Shown: positions 1-9,303 of the stretch, piece by piece
Position numbering within the stretch: the stretch's first letter is position 1
Layout of the letters: the number at the start of each line of letters is the position of its first letter
From: Synechococcus sp. SB0662_bin_14
GTDB lineage: Bacteria; Cyanobacteriota; Cyanobacteriia; PCC-6307; Cyanobiaceae
Direction: 5' to 3'
Length of the DNA stretch: 64,000 nucleotides
Assembly (NCBI GenBank): GCA_009840445.1
Contig: VXNS01000084.1
Coordinates: 1-64,000, forward strand
Notes under the pieces: model-generated
Seen by the model: the letters and a program-made list of their open reading frames with translations, nothing else
The model's database searches: none
What the model was told of the DNA's origin: nothing
Made by a program: the position numbers and the translations under genes

Positions 1-1108
1 CGCCGTCCCCTTCAGGCTCACTGTTGGATTGGGGCGCCGGATCGTTGTCGCACACCTTCACCTCCGACGTGTAGGGATAGCCCACGGTGTACTTGCCGAA
101 GCCGCTACCGCCGGGATCCAAACCCATCTTGCGGATGGGGTCTTCACCCCTCAATTCCGGGGCCAGCCGCAACACCGTGAACCTGTAGGTATGGACGCCG
201 TCCGCTTCGTGAACATCGTTCTCTGACGAATACCTGATATCACCCTCCCGTCCGCCGACGTTGAACTGGTACGCGCCGCCAGTCACCGGGATATACTTGG
301 TGCTGTCCTTGTTGGTAAGTTTACCATTGACAAGTTTGGTGTCACTGGGATCCTGCATCTCCACCTTGTAACCCACCGACAGGATTTTCTCCCTGCTCTG
401 CACCGCCTGGCTCAGTAAGATCTCAAACCATAGATCCGCCCTTCCCTCCCCGTGATGACACACCACTGCTCCGTTTTCTTCCTTATACCCTCTTGCTCTT
501 TTCGCATATTCCGGTCTCTTTCTCGCTCCTCTTGCTGAGACCGCTTCCCTTGTTGTTGCAAGAACTCCGGTGATGTTTATGCCATACAGGCGCATTTTGA
601 TGATAGAACTTCCAGTAAAAACCCAGACAGAGCCAGGAGTGGGGTCCAGAGCAGTAATCTGGTTGTTGATACTCCAGCCCGGTTGCGCCCGGCTGTCCTC
701 GTTGTGGGAAGACGTCGTAAGCAATCCTATGGCATTGCCACCGCTCACTGCGGGCGCCACCAAGAAGTAACGGGTATTCGCTTCGAGCCTGATGCCTGAG
801 GTCGTGGTGAACAACTGTTTCGCACGGTCATATTTCAAGGTGCCGATGGTACTGCCCGGTCTCCCGCTAGATTCGTTGCGGACATCAATGGTCAACTCAG
901 TTGTAGACGTGAAAGGATCAACACATGTTGTGCTACTATTACAAGCCCTTACCACCATTTCGACGCTTTGCAAGAGGAAACCGTTATCGCTTGGCCCGGT
1001 CGTAAACCCCTGACCACGGTGGAACCTTAGCAAGGCGCCAGGGCCGGTTGACTGACCTAAATTGCTGACGAGGATCCGCCCGTCGGGACCCGCACCCACT
1101 GTGGGGGG
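1..1108 (-). pseudogene. C-terminal continuation of the surface protein, out of frame, runs off left edge
   Basis: The minus strand stays open in one frame from about 1108 to the window edge. It is missing from the ORF track because it has no stop inside the window. It reads LVSNLGQSTG near 1060 and GYKVEMQDPS near 360, with protein-like composition. The first part resembles the VSNTGQ-type module at the start of the neighbouring 500-codon ORF, so it looks like a second copy of that module. It lies one frame away from that ORF; one extra base in the C6 tract (plus-strand G run 1103-1108) would join them as APIPP-TVGAGPDG. I read it as the downstream half of one long protein, not a separate gene. 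No ribosome-binding site precedes its first internal ATG (958). Whether the break is real, phase-variable or a sequencing error cannot be told here. Confidence 0.6.
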
Positions 1109-2559
1109 ATCGGCGCACTGCTGATGCTGATGGTGAAGTCGTCGTAGATGGCGCCGCCGTTGCCGTCGCTTGCGGTCACACGCACTGTCAGGGCGCCCAC
1201 GTCACCCGATGCGGGCGTGCCCGAGAAGGTGCGGGTGGCAGAACTAAAGCTCAGCCAGGTGGGCAAGGGCGTGCCGTCCCTCTTCGTAGCCGTGTAGGTC
1301 AGTGTGCCACTGTTCGGGTCCGTAAAGGTGTCGGCTGGAAACGTATAGCTGAACGCCGTTCCCGCTGTTGCCCTCTGGGGAGGGATGGCGTTGGCCACAA
1401 TCGGACCCACGTCGTTAATCGTCACCGTCCGCTTCGTCTTGTCGATATCAATCCATTGATCCAGGCTCAACGGACTCACCCTCTCCAGGGTCAGCTCCAC
1501 CGTCTCGCCGTTGTCCGCCACGTTGTCCGTCAAGGCCACCACCCGCACCTGGAGGCGCTTGTGGCCCTGCGGTGCGAACAGATACGTCCACTTGCCGAAG
1601 GTTTCGGAATAGCTGCAGGCGCCACTGAGCCACCGCCTGTCGCCCGGAGCCTTGTATTGCAGACGGTAATCCCGGTTCTGGCAAGGGGTGGCCGTGCCGC
1701 CCACCGCGATGTAGACCCAGGTCGGGTTCACGGAGCCGATCAAGGTGAGATCGAGAACCGAGATCCCGGCATCCCCCTTATTATCCTCCCTCACCGTGGC
1801 CTCCGATGGGGCTCCCAAGGTCAACCTGGGAGGGCTTTCGGTGCCTTTGATTGCCATCTGGATAAAGTTTCCTGTGAAGCGGTTGAAACTATGAGTTGTG
1901 TTGGCACCACGTGTATAAAGATCTCCGATGCTCCAGCCCGACGCCGAGCCAGCATCCTCGCTCCCTGATCCTGTCCTTTGGATGGAAGTGAAAGCGGAGT
2001 TGGTCGAATCTTCGGAATCAATCAAGAAAACATATTGGGTATTCGGTTCAAGGAGAATGCCGCTTGTTTCCGTTGCCGTGAACTCCAATGTCTGGGGAGT
2101 ATTCGACTGTGTAAGAGTAGGGGGTGTAAGGTTTCCAATCAGAGTGCCTGGATTGTTACCGCTTCTGGTGTAGATGCCGGCACTGTACGAGAACGAACCG
2201 CGAATTGAACGAAAAGAAACCTCGATGCTGGACAACCTGTAGCCGGTAATGTGGTTACCAGTTGTAAACTGCATGGCGACGTCAAAGTTCAGAAAAAGAC
2301 CTGAAGGTTTTGATGTCTGACCGGTGTTGCTGACGAAAGTCTGCGTCGTCTGCGCAGCGGCCTCCGGGACGGCGCTAAAGCACACGAGCGCCAGCAACGG
2401 CGCCAGGAACAACGCGCCACCAGAGCCTCTCGTTGCACTTGACAGCAACGGTAACGGTCGGCACGGTTGCTTCGTCGCCAAGCCCAGGGCCAACGGCAGA
2501 CACCGCAGGGTTGGCAGCAGGCGCAGCCAGCGGCGCCGTGGAGCGGATAGCCTCCTCAT
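1057..2559 (-). CDS. Secreted multidomain surface protein (anchor-R-like, Calx-beta-like, cadherin-like), truncated by frameshift
   Basis: The 500-residue ORF has a basic, long N-terminus and a hydrophobic stretch (ALFLAPLLALVCFSAV) ending in EAAAQ, which fits a signal peptide cleaved near residue 70. Residues about 72-235 (FVSNTGQ onward) resemble the choice-of-anchor R type module. Residues about 240-385 look Calx-beta-like (TVELTLERV). Residues about 390-485 (PTWLSFSSATRTFSGTP) match the dystroglycan/He_PIG cadherin-like fold. It is probably exported and adhesive; the ligand is unknown. The ORF ends abruptly after SSAPIPP in a C6 tract, and the other frame continues with another anchor-like module. 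The ATG at 2559 is followed at once by AGGAGG, and I see no normal ribosome-binding site upstream, only GGATC repeats. Module names come from motif memory. Confidence 0.7.
   Translation of the reverse strand: MRRLSAPRRRWLRLLPTLRCLPLALGLATKQPCRPLPLLSSATRGSGGALFLAPLLALVCFSAVPEAAAQTTQTFVSNTGQTSKPSGLFLNFDVAMQFTTGNHITGYRLSSIEVSFRSIRGSFSYSAGIYTRSGNNPGTLIGNLTPPTLTQSNTPQTLEFTATETSGILLEPNTQYVFLIDSEDSTNSAFTSIQRTGSGSEDAGSASGWSIGDLYTRGANTTHSFNRFTGNFIQMAIKGTESPPRLTLGAPSEATVREDNKGDAGISVLDLTLIGSVNPTWVYIAVGGTATPCQNRDYRLQYKAPGDRRWLSGACSYSETFGKWTYLFAPQGHKRLQVRVVALTDNVADNGETVELTLERVSPLSLDQWIDIDKTKRTVTINDVGPIVANAIPPQRATAGTAFSYTFPADTFTDPNSGTLTYTATKRDGTPLPTWLSFSSATRTFSGTPASGDVGALTVRVTASDGNGGAIYDDFTISISSAPIPPQWVRVPTGGSSSAI
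1103..1108. repeat. Homopolymer G6/C6 at the frameshift point
   Basis: Six G on the plus strand (C6 in the sense of the surface gene). The upstream frame reads ATC CCC CCA CAG; adding one C gives ATC CCC CCC ACA GTG, which joins the downstream open frame. This is the only homopolymer at the frame switch. Confidence 0.75.
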
Positions 2560-2565
2560 GGCCGC

Positions 2566-2614
2566 CGATCCGATCCGATCCGATCCGATCCGATCCGATC
2601 CGATCCGATCCGAT
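2566..2614. repeat. Pentanucleotide microsatellite, (CGATC)9 plus CGAT
   Basis: Nine perfect tandem CGATC units (2566-2610) followed by a partial CGAT. On the minus strand they read GGATC and lie between a TATAAT box and the ATG of the surface protein, 6 bases before the start codon. Each full unit contains one GATC site. The unit length is not a multiple of three, so slippage would change the leader length by five bases at a time. Confidence 0.95.
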
Positions 2615-2621
2615 TATAGCA
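2613..2621 (-). promoter_or_regulatory. Extended -10 promoter element of the surface protein gene
   Basis: On the minus strand the sequence reads TGCTATAAT, a consensus -10 hexamer with the TGn extension. The hexamer ends where the GGATC repeats begin, so transcription would start inside the repeats and the leader of about 45-50 nt would be almost all repeat. A weak TTGCCC lies upstream at a 20-base spacing; an extended -10 needs no strong -35. No transcript data support it. Confidence 0.55.
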
Positions 2622-2777
2622 GAAAGCTTAGCGGTTTGGGGCAATCCCGATGGGGAAAGCTGGTTGCCCCCTTGGTGCTTGGAGGAGACCATCAAAGGAC
2701 AATGACACAACGAACCCAAATGTAAGCCATAGGGCATTGGGGCCTGTGGACCACCCGCCCCTTGGCGATCAAGGATT

Positions 2778-3491
2778 CTACCGACTCCTGACATTCGGAC
2801 GCTCCTTGGAGACAAAAGTTGCCCCCTCCCGGACCTTTTCCAACAGCCTTTTCAGCCGTTGCCCCAGGGCCGGATCACCTAAGGAGAGGTTGCCAAACAG
2901 CTTCTGCCCCAGGGCAACGGCATCCACGGCGCCCGTCTGCAGCCACTGGAGCGCAGTCTCCGGCCCAAGCCCCCCGGCAGCAATGCAAGTGGGAAGTGGC
3001 CCAAGGGGGCCCCGCAGTTGGGACCAGTAGTGAAGCCCCAGGGCGGTGGCGGGGAACAGTTTCACCATGGTGCAGCCGTGGCAGCGGGCCTGATGCACGT
3101 CCGTGGGTGTGAAGACACCCGGCACCAGGGTGATGCCCAGTTTCCTGGCGTGTAGCAGAAGCTCTGGCTGCCAGATGGGCATGAACCCATAGGACAAACC
3201 AGCGGCGGCAACCTGGTCCAGTTGCTGGGCTGTGGTCACACTGGCGGCCCCCAAATGCATCTGGGGGCACCGTTCCCGCAGCACGGGGATCAGTTCGGGC
3301 AACCATGGCGCTGTCCAGGCCAACTCCACATGGCGCCAACCCACGGCCTGCAGCAACTCCACTTCCGCCAGGGCCCGCCGGGGGTCAGGGGGTCGCAACA
3401 CAGCCAGCAGGGGCTGACGGGCCAGGCTTGCTCCCAAGCCTGGCGGGTCCGCCGATGGATCACCCGATGGAGTCGCCATCGCCAACCTCAA
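2778..3491 (-). CDS. eda: KDPG/KHG aldolase family protein (Eda-like)
   Basis: The 237-residue protein belongs to the class I 2-keto-3-deoxy-6-phosphogluconate aldolase family, which cleaves KDPG to pyruvate and glyceraldehyde-3-phosphate in the Entner-Doudoroff route. The Schiff-base lysine lies in MVKLFPA. The family block GAASVTTAQQL corresponds to the usual GAGTV region, and PGVFTPTD to PGVATPSE. The usual substrate arginine region (IEVTLRT) is HVELAWTA here, and the SPG segment is MPIW, so substrate specificity may differ from Escherichia coli Eda. The first 15 or so residues are poorly conserved and the start may be the internal ATG (residue 5). It follows ftsH in the same direction after about 40 bases. 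Confidence 0.75.
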   Translation of the reverse strand: MRLAMATPSGDPSADPPGLGASLARQPLLAVLRPPDPRRALAEVELLQAVGWRHVELAWTAPWLPELIPVLRERCPQMHLGAASVTTAQQLDQVAAAGLSYGFMPIWQPELLLHARKLGITLVPGVFTPTDVHQARCHGCTMVKLFPATALGLHYWSQLRGPLGPLPTCIAAGGLGPETALQWLQTGAVDAVALGQKLFGNLSLGDPALGQRLKRLLEKVREGATFVSKERPNVRSR

Positions 3492-3530
3492 TCACGCCGG
3501 GGGCGCCTGTGTTTGGCAACGAGCGGGGAG

Positions 3531-5375
3531 CTAAAGGTAAGCCGCTGCCCGCACGTCCCTGGTCACCAGAAGGTTTTGCAGTTCGTCCGCATCAACGGTT
3601 TCCTGGTCCACCAGCATTTGGGCCAGCTCATCGAGAATTGACCTGTTTTTGATGAGCACGTCCTTGGCGCGGCGGTAGGCCCCATCCACCAGGCTGGCCA
3701 CCTCCTCGTCAATGAGGGCAGCGGTGTCGTCGGAAAAATCCCGCTCGCTGGCCATGTCACGGCCCAGGAACATGCCGCTGTCCTGGCGGCCCAGCGCCAC
3801 GGGTCCCAGGCGGTCACTCATGCCAAAACGGGTCACCATCTGACGGGCCACACGGGTGACCTGCTGCAGGTCGTTGGACGCGCCGGTGGTCACTTCCTCG
3901 TCTCCGTAGACAATTTCTTCGGCCACCCGCCCCCCCAGGGCAACAGCCATCTGGTTTTCCAGATAGGCGCGGGAGTAAAGGCCGGAGTCCAGACGCTCCT
4001 CGCTGGGGGTAAAGAAGGTGAGGCCACCGGCCCGACCCCGGGGAATGATGCTGATCTTTTGCACGGGATCGTAGTCCGGCATGAGGGCCCCCACCAGGGC
4101 ATGGCCCCCCTCGTGATAGGCCACCAAGCGTTTGCGACGCTCGCTCATCACCCGATCTTTCTTCTCCGGGCCAGCCATGAGCCGTTCAATGGCGTCGTTC
4201 ATCTCGTCCATGGACACCTCCGTCAATTGACGGCGCGCAGCCAGGATGGCGGCCTCGTTGAGCAGGTTGGCCAGATCAGCCCCCGTGTAGCCGGGGGTGC
4301 GCCGGGCCACTTTGCTCAGATCCACCCCTTTGCAGAGGGTTTTGCCCCGGGCGTGAACCTGGAGGATTTGCAGGCGTCCCTTGTAGTCCGGCCGGTCCAC
4401 CACCACCTGGCGATCAAAGCGGCCTGGACGCATCAGGGCCGCATCCAGCACGTCCGGCCGGTTGGTGGCCGCCACAATGATGATGCCGGTGTTGCCCTCG
4501 AAGCCGTCCATCTCGGTGAGCAGTTGGTTGAGGGTTTGCTCCCGTTCGTCGTTGCCGCCCCCCAGCCCGGCGCCCCGCTGGCGACCCACGGCATCGATTT
4601 CGTCGATGAAGACGATGCAGGGGGCGTTCTTCTTGGCCTGCTCAAACAGGTCCCGCACCCGGCTGGCCCCCACGCCCACAAACATCTCCACAAATTCCGA
4701 GCCGGAGATGGAGAAGAAGGGAACCCCCGCTTCACCGGCAACAGCCTTGGCCAGAAGGGTTTTCCCGGTTCCAGGGGGACCCACCAGCAACACACCCTTG
4801 GGGATTTTGGCCCCCACCGCCGTGAAACGATCCGAATTTTTGAGGAAGTCCACCACTTCGGTGAGCTCCAGCTTGGCCCCCTCGATGCCGGCAACATCAT
4901 CAAAGGTGACCTGGGTCTTGGGCTCCATCTGGACCCGGGCCCGGCTCTTGCCAAAACTCATGGCGGGATTCCCGCCGCCGGACTGCATTCGACGGAGCAG
5001 GAAAAACAGGCCGCCCAACAGCAGCAGGGGGAACGCCAGGCTGAGGAGGGCAGCCTGCCAGGCGGGCGGGCCGGAATCAGGCAGCACGGCAATATCCACT
5101 TGGTGCTGGCTCAGCAGGGGCAGCAAGTTCTGGTCAGGGGCCAGGTTCACCAAGGAGCGCCGGTTGTCCGTATGCACCACCTGAGCACTGCGCTGATCGG
5201 AAGCAATGGCCACCTTGGCCACCTGGTTGGCCTCCACTTGGTCGATAAACTCGCTGTAGCGCAGAGGTTGGGGCGCGTTGGATTGCCCCCGCTGGGGAAT
5301 AAAGGCCGTGACAATGGTGAGGAGGATCACAGCCAGCAGGGCATAAAGACCTGCATTACGCCAGCGCTTGCTCAC
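3531..5375 (-). CDS. ftsH: ATP-dependent zinc metalloprotease FtsH
   Basis: The 614-residue protein is a membrane-bound AAA+ protease that removes damaged or unassembled membrane proteins; in cyanobacteria FtsH complexes take part in photosystem II repair. Two N-terminal membrane segments (about residues 9-26 and 108-126) flank a short periplasmic or lumenal domain. The AAA domain has Walker A GPPGTGKT, Walker B VFIDEID and the second region of homology with MRPGRFDRQ. The zinc site is HEGGH (HExxH). The length matches cyanobacterial FtsH of about 615 residues. Which of the four cyanobacterial paralogues this is cannot be decided without alignment. A long plus-strand ORF over it is a shadow. 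Confidence 0.95.
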   Translation of the reverse strand: MSKRWRNAGLYALLAVILLTIVTAFIPQRGQSNAPQPLRYSEFIDQVEANQVAKVAIASDQRSAQVVHTDNRRSLVNLAPDQNLLPLLSQHQVDIAVLPDSGPPAWQAALLSLAFPLLLLGGLFFLLRRMQSGGGNPAMSFGKSRARVQMEPKTQVTFDDVAGIEGAKLELTEVVDFLKNSDRFTAVGAKIPKGVLLVGPPGTGKTLLAKAVAGEAGVPFFSISGSEFVEMFVGVGASRVRDLFEQAKKNAPCIVFIDEIDAVGRQRGAGLGGGNDEREQTLNQLLTEMDGFEGNTGIIIVAATNRPDVLDAALMRPGRFDRQVVVDRPDYKGRLQILQVHARGKTLCKGVDLSKVARRTPGYTGADLANLLNEAAILAARRQLTEVSMDEMNDAIERLMAGPEKKDRVMSERRKRLVAYHEGGHALVGALMPDYDPVQKISIIPRGRAGGLTFFTPSEERLDSGLYSRAYLENQMAVALGGRVAEEIVYGDEEVTTGASNDLQQVTRVARQMVTRFGMSDRLGPVALGRQDSGMFLGRDMASERDFSDDTAALIDEEVASLVDGAYRRAKDVLIKNRSILDELAQMLVDQETVDADELQNLLVTRDVRAAAYL

Positions 5376-5449
5376 TGTCCTGTTTGCATTGGAGGTGAAG
5401 CAACCCTAACGAGCCACCGGGGCGGTTGGGTCAGGGCGGTCCCCATGGC

Positions 5450-6610
5450 TCAGGCTGCCCGCAGCACCTCCACCACGGAGCGGAAGGCAAACCACTCGGG
5501 AATGTCCTCCCCACTCCGCAGCATCTGGCGAAACCTGGTGCCACTCAGCTTCTTGACGTGCAGGTTCTTTTCTGCGGCGCGGTCGGCGCTGATATAGCCC
5601 TCCTCTTCCGTGTACACTAGGTTGAGAGACGGAACCACCTGCATGCCCAGCTCGTGGCAGTGGGTTCTGGCCAGATCCTGGGCGTCGTAGGGACCGTAGA
5701 AGTCTTCGCCGGTAATGGAGGATTTGCAGCCGGCCATGTCCCGACCGATGATGAAATGGGTGCAGCCGTAGTTCTTGCGGATGATCATGTGCTGGAGCGC
5801 CTCCCGCGGGCCGGCCATGTGCATGGAGTAGGGCAGATAGCTCCAGTGGATGCGGGGGTTGTTCACCTCTTCAGCAAGGCGCTCATAGGTTTTCACCCGC
5901 ACCTCGCCAGGGATGTCGTCCCCCTGGGTGGGGCCGCAGGTGGGATGCACCAGCACCACCCCGTCCGATGCCACGTTCTCCGCCTCCAGCGCCCCGGTGA
6001 ACAGTGCATAGTGGGCCTTATGGATGGGGTTGCGGCATTGGAAGGCCACCACGTCGCGCCCCTTGGGAAGGTGGTCACGCAATTGCGTGGGGGTCTGGCA
6101 GGAAAATCCCCGGTGGGGCAGGCTCAACCCGTGAACCGGGCCACCCAGGTAGTAGCGGCCCCGCTCCCCGCTGATCATGCGCACCGCGGGATGTTCAATA
6201 GAGGTTGTCCCGTAGCACTGCTGGGCTTCCCAGGGTTTGTTGGGGAGCCACTTGCTCGCCACGTCCATCACGGCCAGAAACTGGCCCCGATAGGTGAGCA
6301 GGAGACGATCACCCGGCGCAATATCCTCCCGATCCGTGTGGAACACAACAGGCAGCCCGAAGAGCAGGCCGCCGCTGGTGCGCATGGTATCGATGACGGC
6401 GTGATAGTCCTCCTCCCCCATGAAACCGCGCAGGGGCGAGAACCCACCCACCAGCAGCAACTCCAGGTCGCAGGCTTCCCGGTCGCCACAGGCCACCGTT
6501 TTGGTGACGGACTCCATCAGAGCAGGCCGGTCCGCTTCGGAAACCATCCGGTTGACCAGGCTGTTGCCGTGGGGAGCAATGTGGGACGGAGGACTGATGG
6601 TGGCGGTCAT
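5450..6610 (-). CDS. sat: Sulfate adenylyltransferase (ATP sulfurylase)
   Basis: This enzyme makes adenosine 5'-phosphosulfate from sulfate and ATP, the first step of sulfate assimilation in the cytoplasm. The nucleotide-binding motif QCRNPIHKAH and the GRDMAGCKSS loop are present, as is the N-terminal PUA-like region. I chose the ATG at 6610 (MTATISPPSH, 386 residues) because the family normally begins there; the ORF track extends 30 codons further to a poorly protein-like stretch. The gene lies 74 bases from ftsH and is preceded by about 130 bases before psbO, so it probably has its own promoter. Confidence 0.93.
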   Translation of the reverse strand: MTATISPPSHIAPHGNSLVNRMVSEADRPALMESVTKTVACGDREACDLELLLVGGFSPLRGFMGEEDYHAVIDTMRTSGGLLFGLPVVFHTDREDIAPGDRLLLTYRGQFLAVMDVASKWLPNKPWEAQQCYGTTSIEHPAVRMISGERGRYYLGGPVHGLSLPHRGFSCQTPTQLRDHLPKGRDVVAFQCRNPIHKAHYALFTGALEAENVASDGVVLVHPTCGPTQGDDIPGEVRVKTYERLAEEVNNPRIHWSYLPYSMHMAGPREALQHMIIRKNYGCTHFIIGRDMAGCKSSITGEDFYGPYDAQDLARTHCHELGMQVVPSLNLVYTEEEGYISADRAAEKNLHVKKLSGTRFRQMLRSGEDIPEWFAFRSVVEVLRAA

Positions 6611-6739
6611 AGGTGCTAATGCAGCCGAAGGAGCTTGCTGCATTGTGCAGCAGCACACACCTTGCTGGACGCGAACATGGAGACGGTGGTGACCATGCAA
6701 GCCACCACCGTCGTCAACCTCCGGCAGGTCAAGGTCAAC

Positions 6740-7558
6740 TCAAGCCTTGTCAACCCGCCCGTAGAGTTCTCCAGTGATCTTCAGGTCCAGGGGCTCCTTG
6801 CTGCCCATGTCCGTGTCGGACTTCTGTAGCGCCGTGAACAGGCCGCTGAATTCACCGGTCTCCCCGTCCAAACGGGTGATGGACAGACTCAGGGTGCCCT
6901 CGCTCTCCAGGTAGCGCTTCACGTTTTCCCGCTCCAACTCCTCGGAAGTGCCCACTGGCACAAGCCCGACAGCGCTGTCATAGCCTGTGGTCAGGCCACG
7001 ACCCTTGGGATCGAGGAAGTTGCTGGTGCGGTAACTGGGAACGGTGTAGGAGCCTTCAAAGTCCGTGCTGGTGGTGATGGCCTCACCTGGGGCTGTGGCC
7101 ACCAGGTCCTTGCTGCTGAACACAAAGGGCACCTCCTCGCCACCAGGCATGATGACGGTGATCAACTGGAAGTCCATGCCGCCTTTCTCGGAAAAGGTGA
7201 CCTGGTCACCGTCAACCGTCAGGTCACCAAACACTTCATCCAGGGACGAGGTGTAGCGGGTGAGGATTTTCCCGTCCACAAAGCGGGGAGCTTGCCGTTT
7301 GTTGACGGGTTCCACCAGCACCTGAACGGAGGAGGGATGCAGGCAGACGTTCGTGAACTGGTAGCTGGCCTCCGGGTCCAACGGGATGACCCCCCGGGCG
7401 GACTCGTCCACAGTGAAGCAGTCGTTGGCCAGGCCGGTGTTGAGGATCTCGTCGTAGGTCAGGCCGGCGCGGGTCCTGGCCTTGGCATCACCGCCACAGG
7501 CGGTGACAAAAATCAGGCACAGCGCCAGAACAGCCGCGACCAGGGGGCGGAATCGCAT
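6740..7558 (-). CDS. psbO: Photosystem II manganese-stabilizing protein PsbO
   Basis: PsbO shields and stabilises the oxygen-evolving manganese cluster on the lumenal side of photosystem II. The 272-residue sequence has an export signal and family blocks LTYDEILNTGLAN, EPVNKRQ, PGGEEVPF and SDTDMGSKEPLD. The two cysteines of the conserved disulfide appear in DCFTV and NVCLHP. The signal ends VTACGG, which fits a lipobox, so the mature protein may be lipid-anchored; this is unverified. It starts at an ATG with no longer alternative in frame. It is on the same strand as sat, separated by a gap, and is probably transcribed alone. Confidence 0.95.
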   Translation of the reverse strand: MRFRPLVAAVLALCLIFVTACGGDAKARTRAGLTYDEILNTGLANDCFTVDESARGVIPLDPEASYQFTNVCLHPSSVQVLVEPVNKRQAPRFVDGKILTRYTSSLDEVFGDLTVDGDQVTFSEKGGMDFQLITVIMPGGEEVPFVFSSKDLVATAPGEAITTSTDFEGSYTVPSYRTSNFLDPKGRGLTTGYDSAVGLVPVGTSEELERENVKRYLESEGTLSLSITRLDGETGEFSGLFTALQKSDTDMGSKEPLDLKITGELYGRVDKA

Positions 7559-7700
7559 TGCTCAAAAACCATGATCGGTCCCCGATCCTACAGGTGGAGA
7601 CCGGCCATCATGCTTACGATGTCGCAGCTTGCAACAGGCCTCAATGACCAACCCTCCTGGCCCGTCAAGTCCCCGTCCGAGCAATACAGCGTCCGGGTCC

Positions 7701-7982
7701 ATGGCTGACTGTCGCTTACAGGTTCTTCGGGACACCGTCCAGGCCCTGGTCGTTGATCGACGCGGTGACAGCGTGGGCCTGCTGGAGTTGTTGCGTGAAC
7801 TGGAGCGCTTCCACCGCCAGATTGAGCAGGGTCCCTTCCGTGACGCACTCCCTGATGGGCGCAACGCCCTCTATCAGCTTTTGCAAGACATGGAACGATC
7901 AGGTGGCTGGCCCTATATCCCGCGCCCCCGGCTGCGCAGCCTCCTGAAGATGCCGGAGACTTCCCCGGAGCACCGCAAGTAG
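7701..7982 (+). CDS. Conserved hypothetical cyanobacterial protein
   Basis: I do not recognise a named family. The 93-residue product from the ATG at 7701 (MADCRLQVLRDT) is mostly helical and charged, with blocks LLELLRELERFHRQI and GGWPYIPRPRL that look conserved in picocyanobacteria. The ORF track begins 24 codons earlier, but that part (PPGPSSPRPSN) looks like read-through of the psbO upstream region. No signal peptide or membrane segment. It converges with coaBC, with only 18 bases between their ends. Confidence 0.6.
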   Translation: MADCRLQVLRDTVQALVVDRRGDSVGLLELLRELERFHRQIEQGPFRDALPDGRNALYQLLQDMERSGGWPYIPRPRLRSLLKMPETSPEHRK

Positions 7983-8000
7983 CTGTTCCGCACGGAATCC

Positions 8001-9260
8001 TTACGCCAGGATTGGTCGGGGTCCGGACCGTTGAAACTGGTGAAGCTCCCCAACCAGTGCCGACCAGACGGCGCCAGCCATGGTGGTCTTGTCCTGGCTG
8101 GCCAACCCGCACTCCTCACCGTCAGCCCACAGGAGAACGCCCCCGTTGGGCTGGTTGCCAAAGCCGCGTCCCGCAAGTCCGACGGGATTGAGGACGATCC
8201 AATCCAATCCCTTACGCCGCAACTTTTCCAGCGCCCGGGCCCGATCCAGCCCATGCTCGGCTGCAAATCCCAGCATCCACTGATCCCCCCGGGTGCGAGC
8301 CGCCAGGTCCGCCGCCAGGTCCGGGGTGTCTTGCAGGGGCAGGGGGTTGGGCAGTGCGCCCTTGGGCCACTTGACAGCATTGGTGATCCCTGGGGCATGA
8401 TCCGCCACCGCCGCCGCCATGACCAGCCCATGGACCTGGGGAAGACGCTGGGCAAGCGCCGCGCCCATCTCCGCGGCCGACACCACCGGGCAGGTGTCCA
8501 ACGGGTCCAGCCAACTGGCGGGCACGTTGCTCAGGGGGCCGTGGACAAGCTGCACAGCAGCGCCCCGCAGGGCGGCCATGAGGGCCATGGCCACACCCAT
8601 GCGGCCACTGCTGGGGTTGGTCAGGCAACGGACCGAGTCCAGGAACTCCCGTGTTGGCCCGGCGCTGCAGAGAATGCGCAAGCCCTTGAGATCAGCCACG
8701 CCGCCTGTGGCGAGGGCCGCTCTGATGCCCTGCAACAGCAGTTCCGGTTCCGGCAGCCGACCCATGCCGCGACTGTCGCAGGCCAGCAGGCCCCGGGCGG
8801 GGGCCATGGGAAGCAGGCGGGGCCACCGGCACAGGGCCTGCCAATTGGCCTGCACGGCGGGTGCGTCCCACATGGCTGTATTCATGGCGGGGGCTGCCAG
8901 CAGGGGGACCTGGGTGGCCAGAACGGTGCTGCTGAGCAACGTGTCCGCCATCCCGTGGACCAGTCGGGCCAGGGTGGTGGCTGAGAGCGGGGCCACCACC
9001 ACCAGCTCGGCCCACTCCGCCAGGGCAACGTGCAATGGTCGTGGCTGGCAAGGATCCCATTGGTGGGCCTCAAGGTTGCAGGACTGGCGGGAGAGGCTGG
9101 CCAAGGCCAGGGGACTGACAAATTGCTCCGCCTTGGGAGAGAGCACGCAGCGCACCTGCGCCCCCTGCTGCACCAGGCTGGACACCAACCGGGGCATCTT
9201 GACGGCGGCGATGCTGCCGCAAACAGCCACCAGAATGCGCCGACCCGCAATCGGATCCAT
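8001..9260 (-). CDS. coaBC: Bifunctional phosphopantothenoylcysteine decarboxylase/synthetase
   Basis: CoaBC joins cysteine to 4'-phosphopantothenate using CTP and then decarboxylates the product in coenzyme A synthesis. The N-terminal flavin-dependent CoaC half (residues about 6-185) shows VAVCGSIAA and the APAMNTAMW substrate motif. The C-terminal CoaB half starts near GLRILCSAGPTREFLD and contains NPSSGRMG and MAAAVADHAP. I start at the ATG 9260 (MDPIAGRRILV, 419 residues). The tracked start at 9332 would overlap the DUF2555 gene and adds a low-complexity DRASEDRA stretch encoded by three imperfect 15-base repeats. Confidence 0.92.
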   Translation of the reverse strand: MDPIAGRRILVAVCGSIAAVKMPRLVSSLVQQGAQVRCVLSPKAEQFVSPLALASLSRQSCNLEAHQWDPCQPRPLHVALAEWAELVVVAPLSATTLARLVHGMADTLLSSTVLATQVPLLAAPAMNTAMWDAPAVQANWQALCRWPRLLPMAPARGLLACDSRGMGRLPEPELLLQGIRAALATGGVADLKGLRILCSAGPTREFLDSVRCLTNPSSGRMGVAMALMAALRGAAVQLVHGPLSNVPASWLDPLDTCPVVSAAEMGAALAQRLPQVHGLVMAAAVADHAPGITNAVKWPKGALPNPLPLQDTPDLAADLAARTRGDQWMLGFAAEHGLDRARALEKLRRKGLDWIVLNPVGLAGRGFGNQPNGGVLLWADGEECGLASQDKTTMAGAVWSALVGELHQFQRSGPRPILA

Positions 9261-9303
9261 GGGCGCCCGATCTTCGGACGCCCGATCTCTGGATGCTCGG
9301 TCT

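Noticed and set aside
2375-2815. 146-codon ORF reading through the CGATC repeats (GSDRIGSDRI)
   Set aside because: It is in a different frame from the surface protein, overlaps its signal sequence and has no other support. The repeat peptide is a by-product of the 5-base unit.
4059-5597. 512-codon plus-strand ORF over ftsH
   Set aside because: It is antisense to a complete FtsH, rich in His and Gly, and has no recognisable domain; it is a high-GC shadow.
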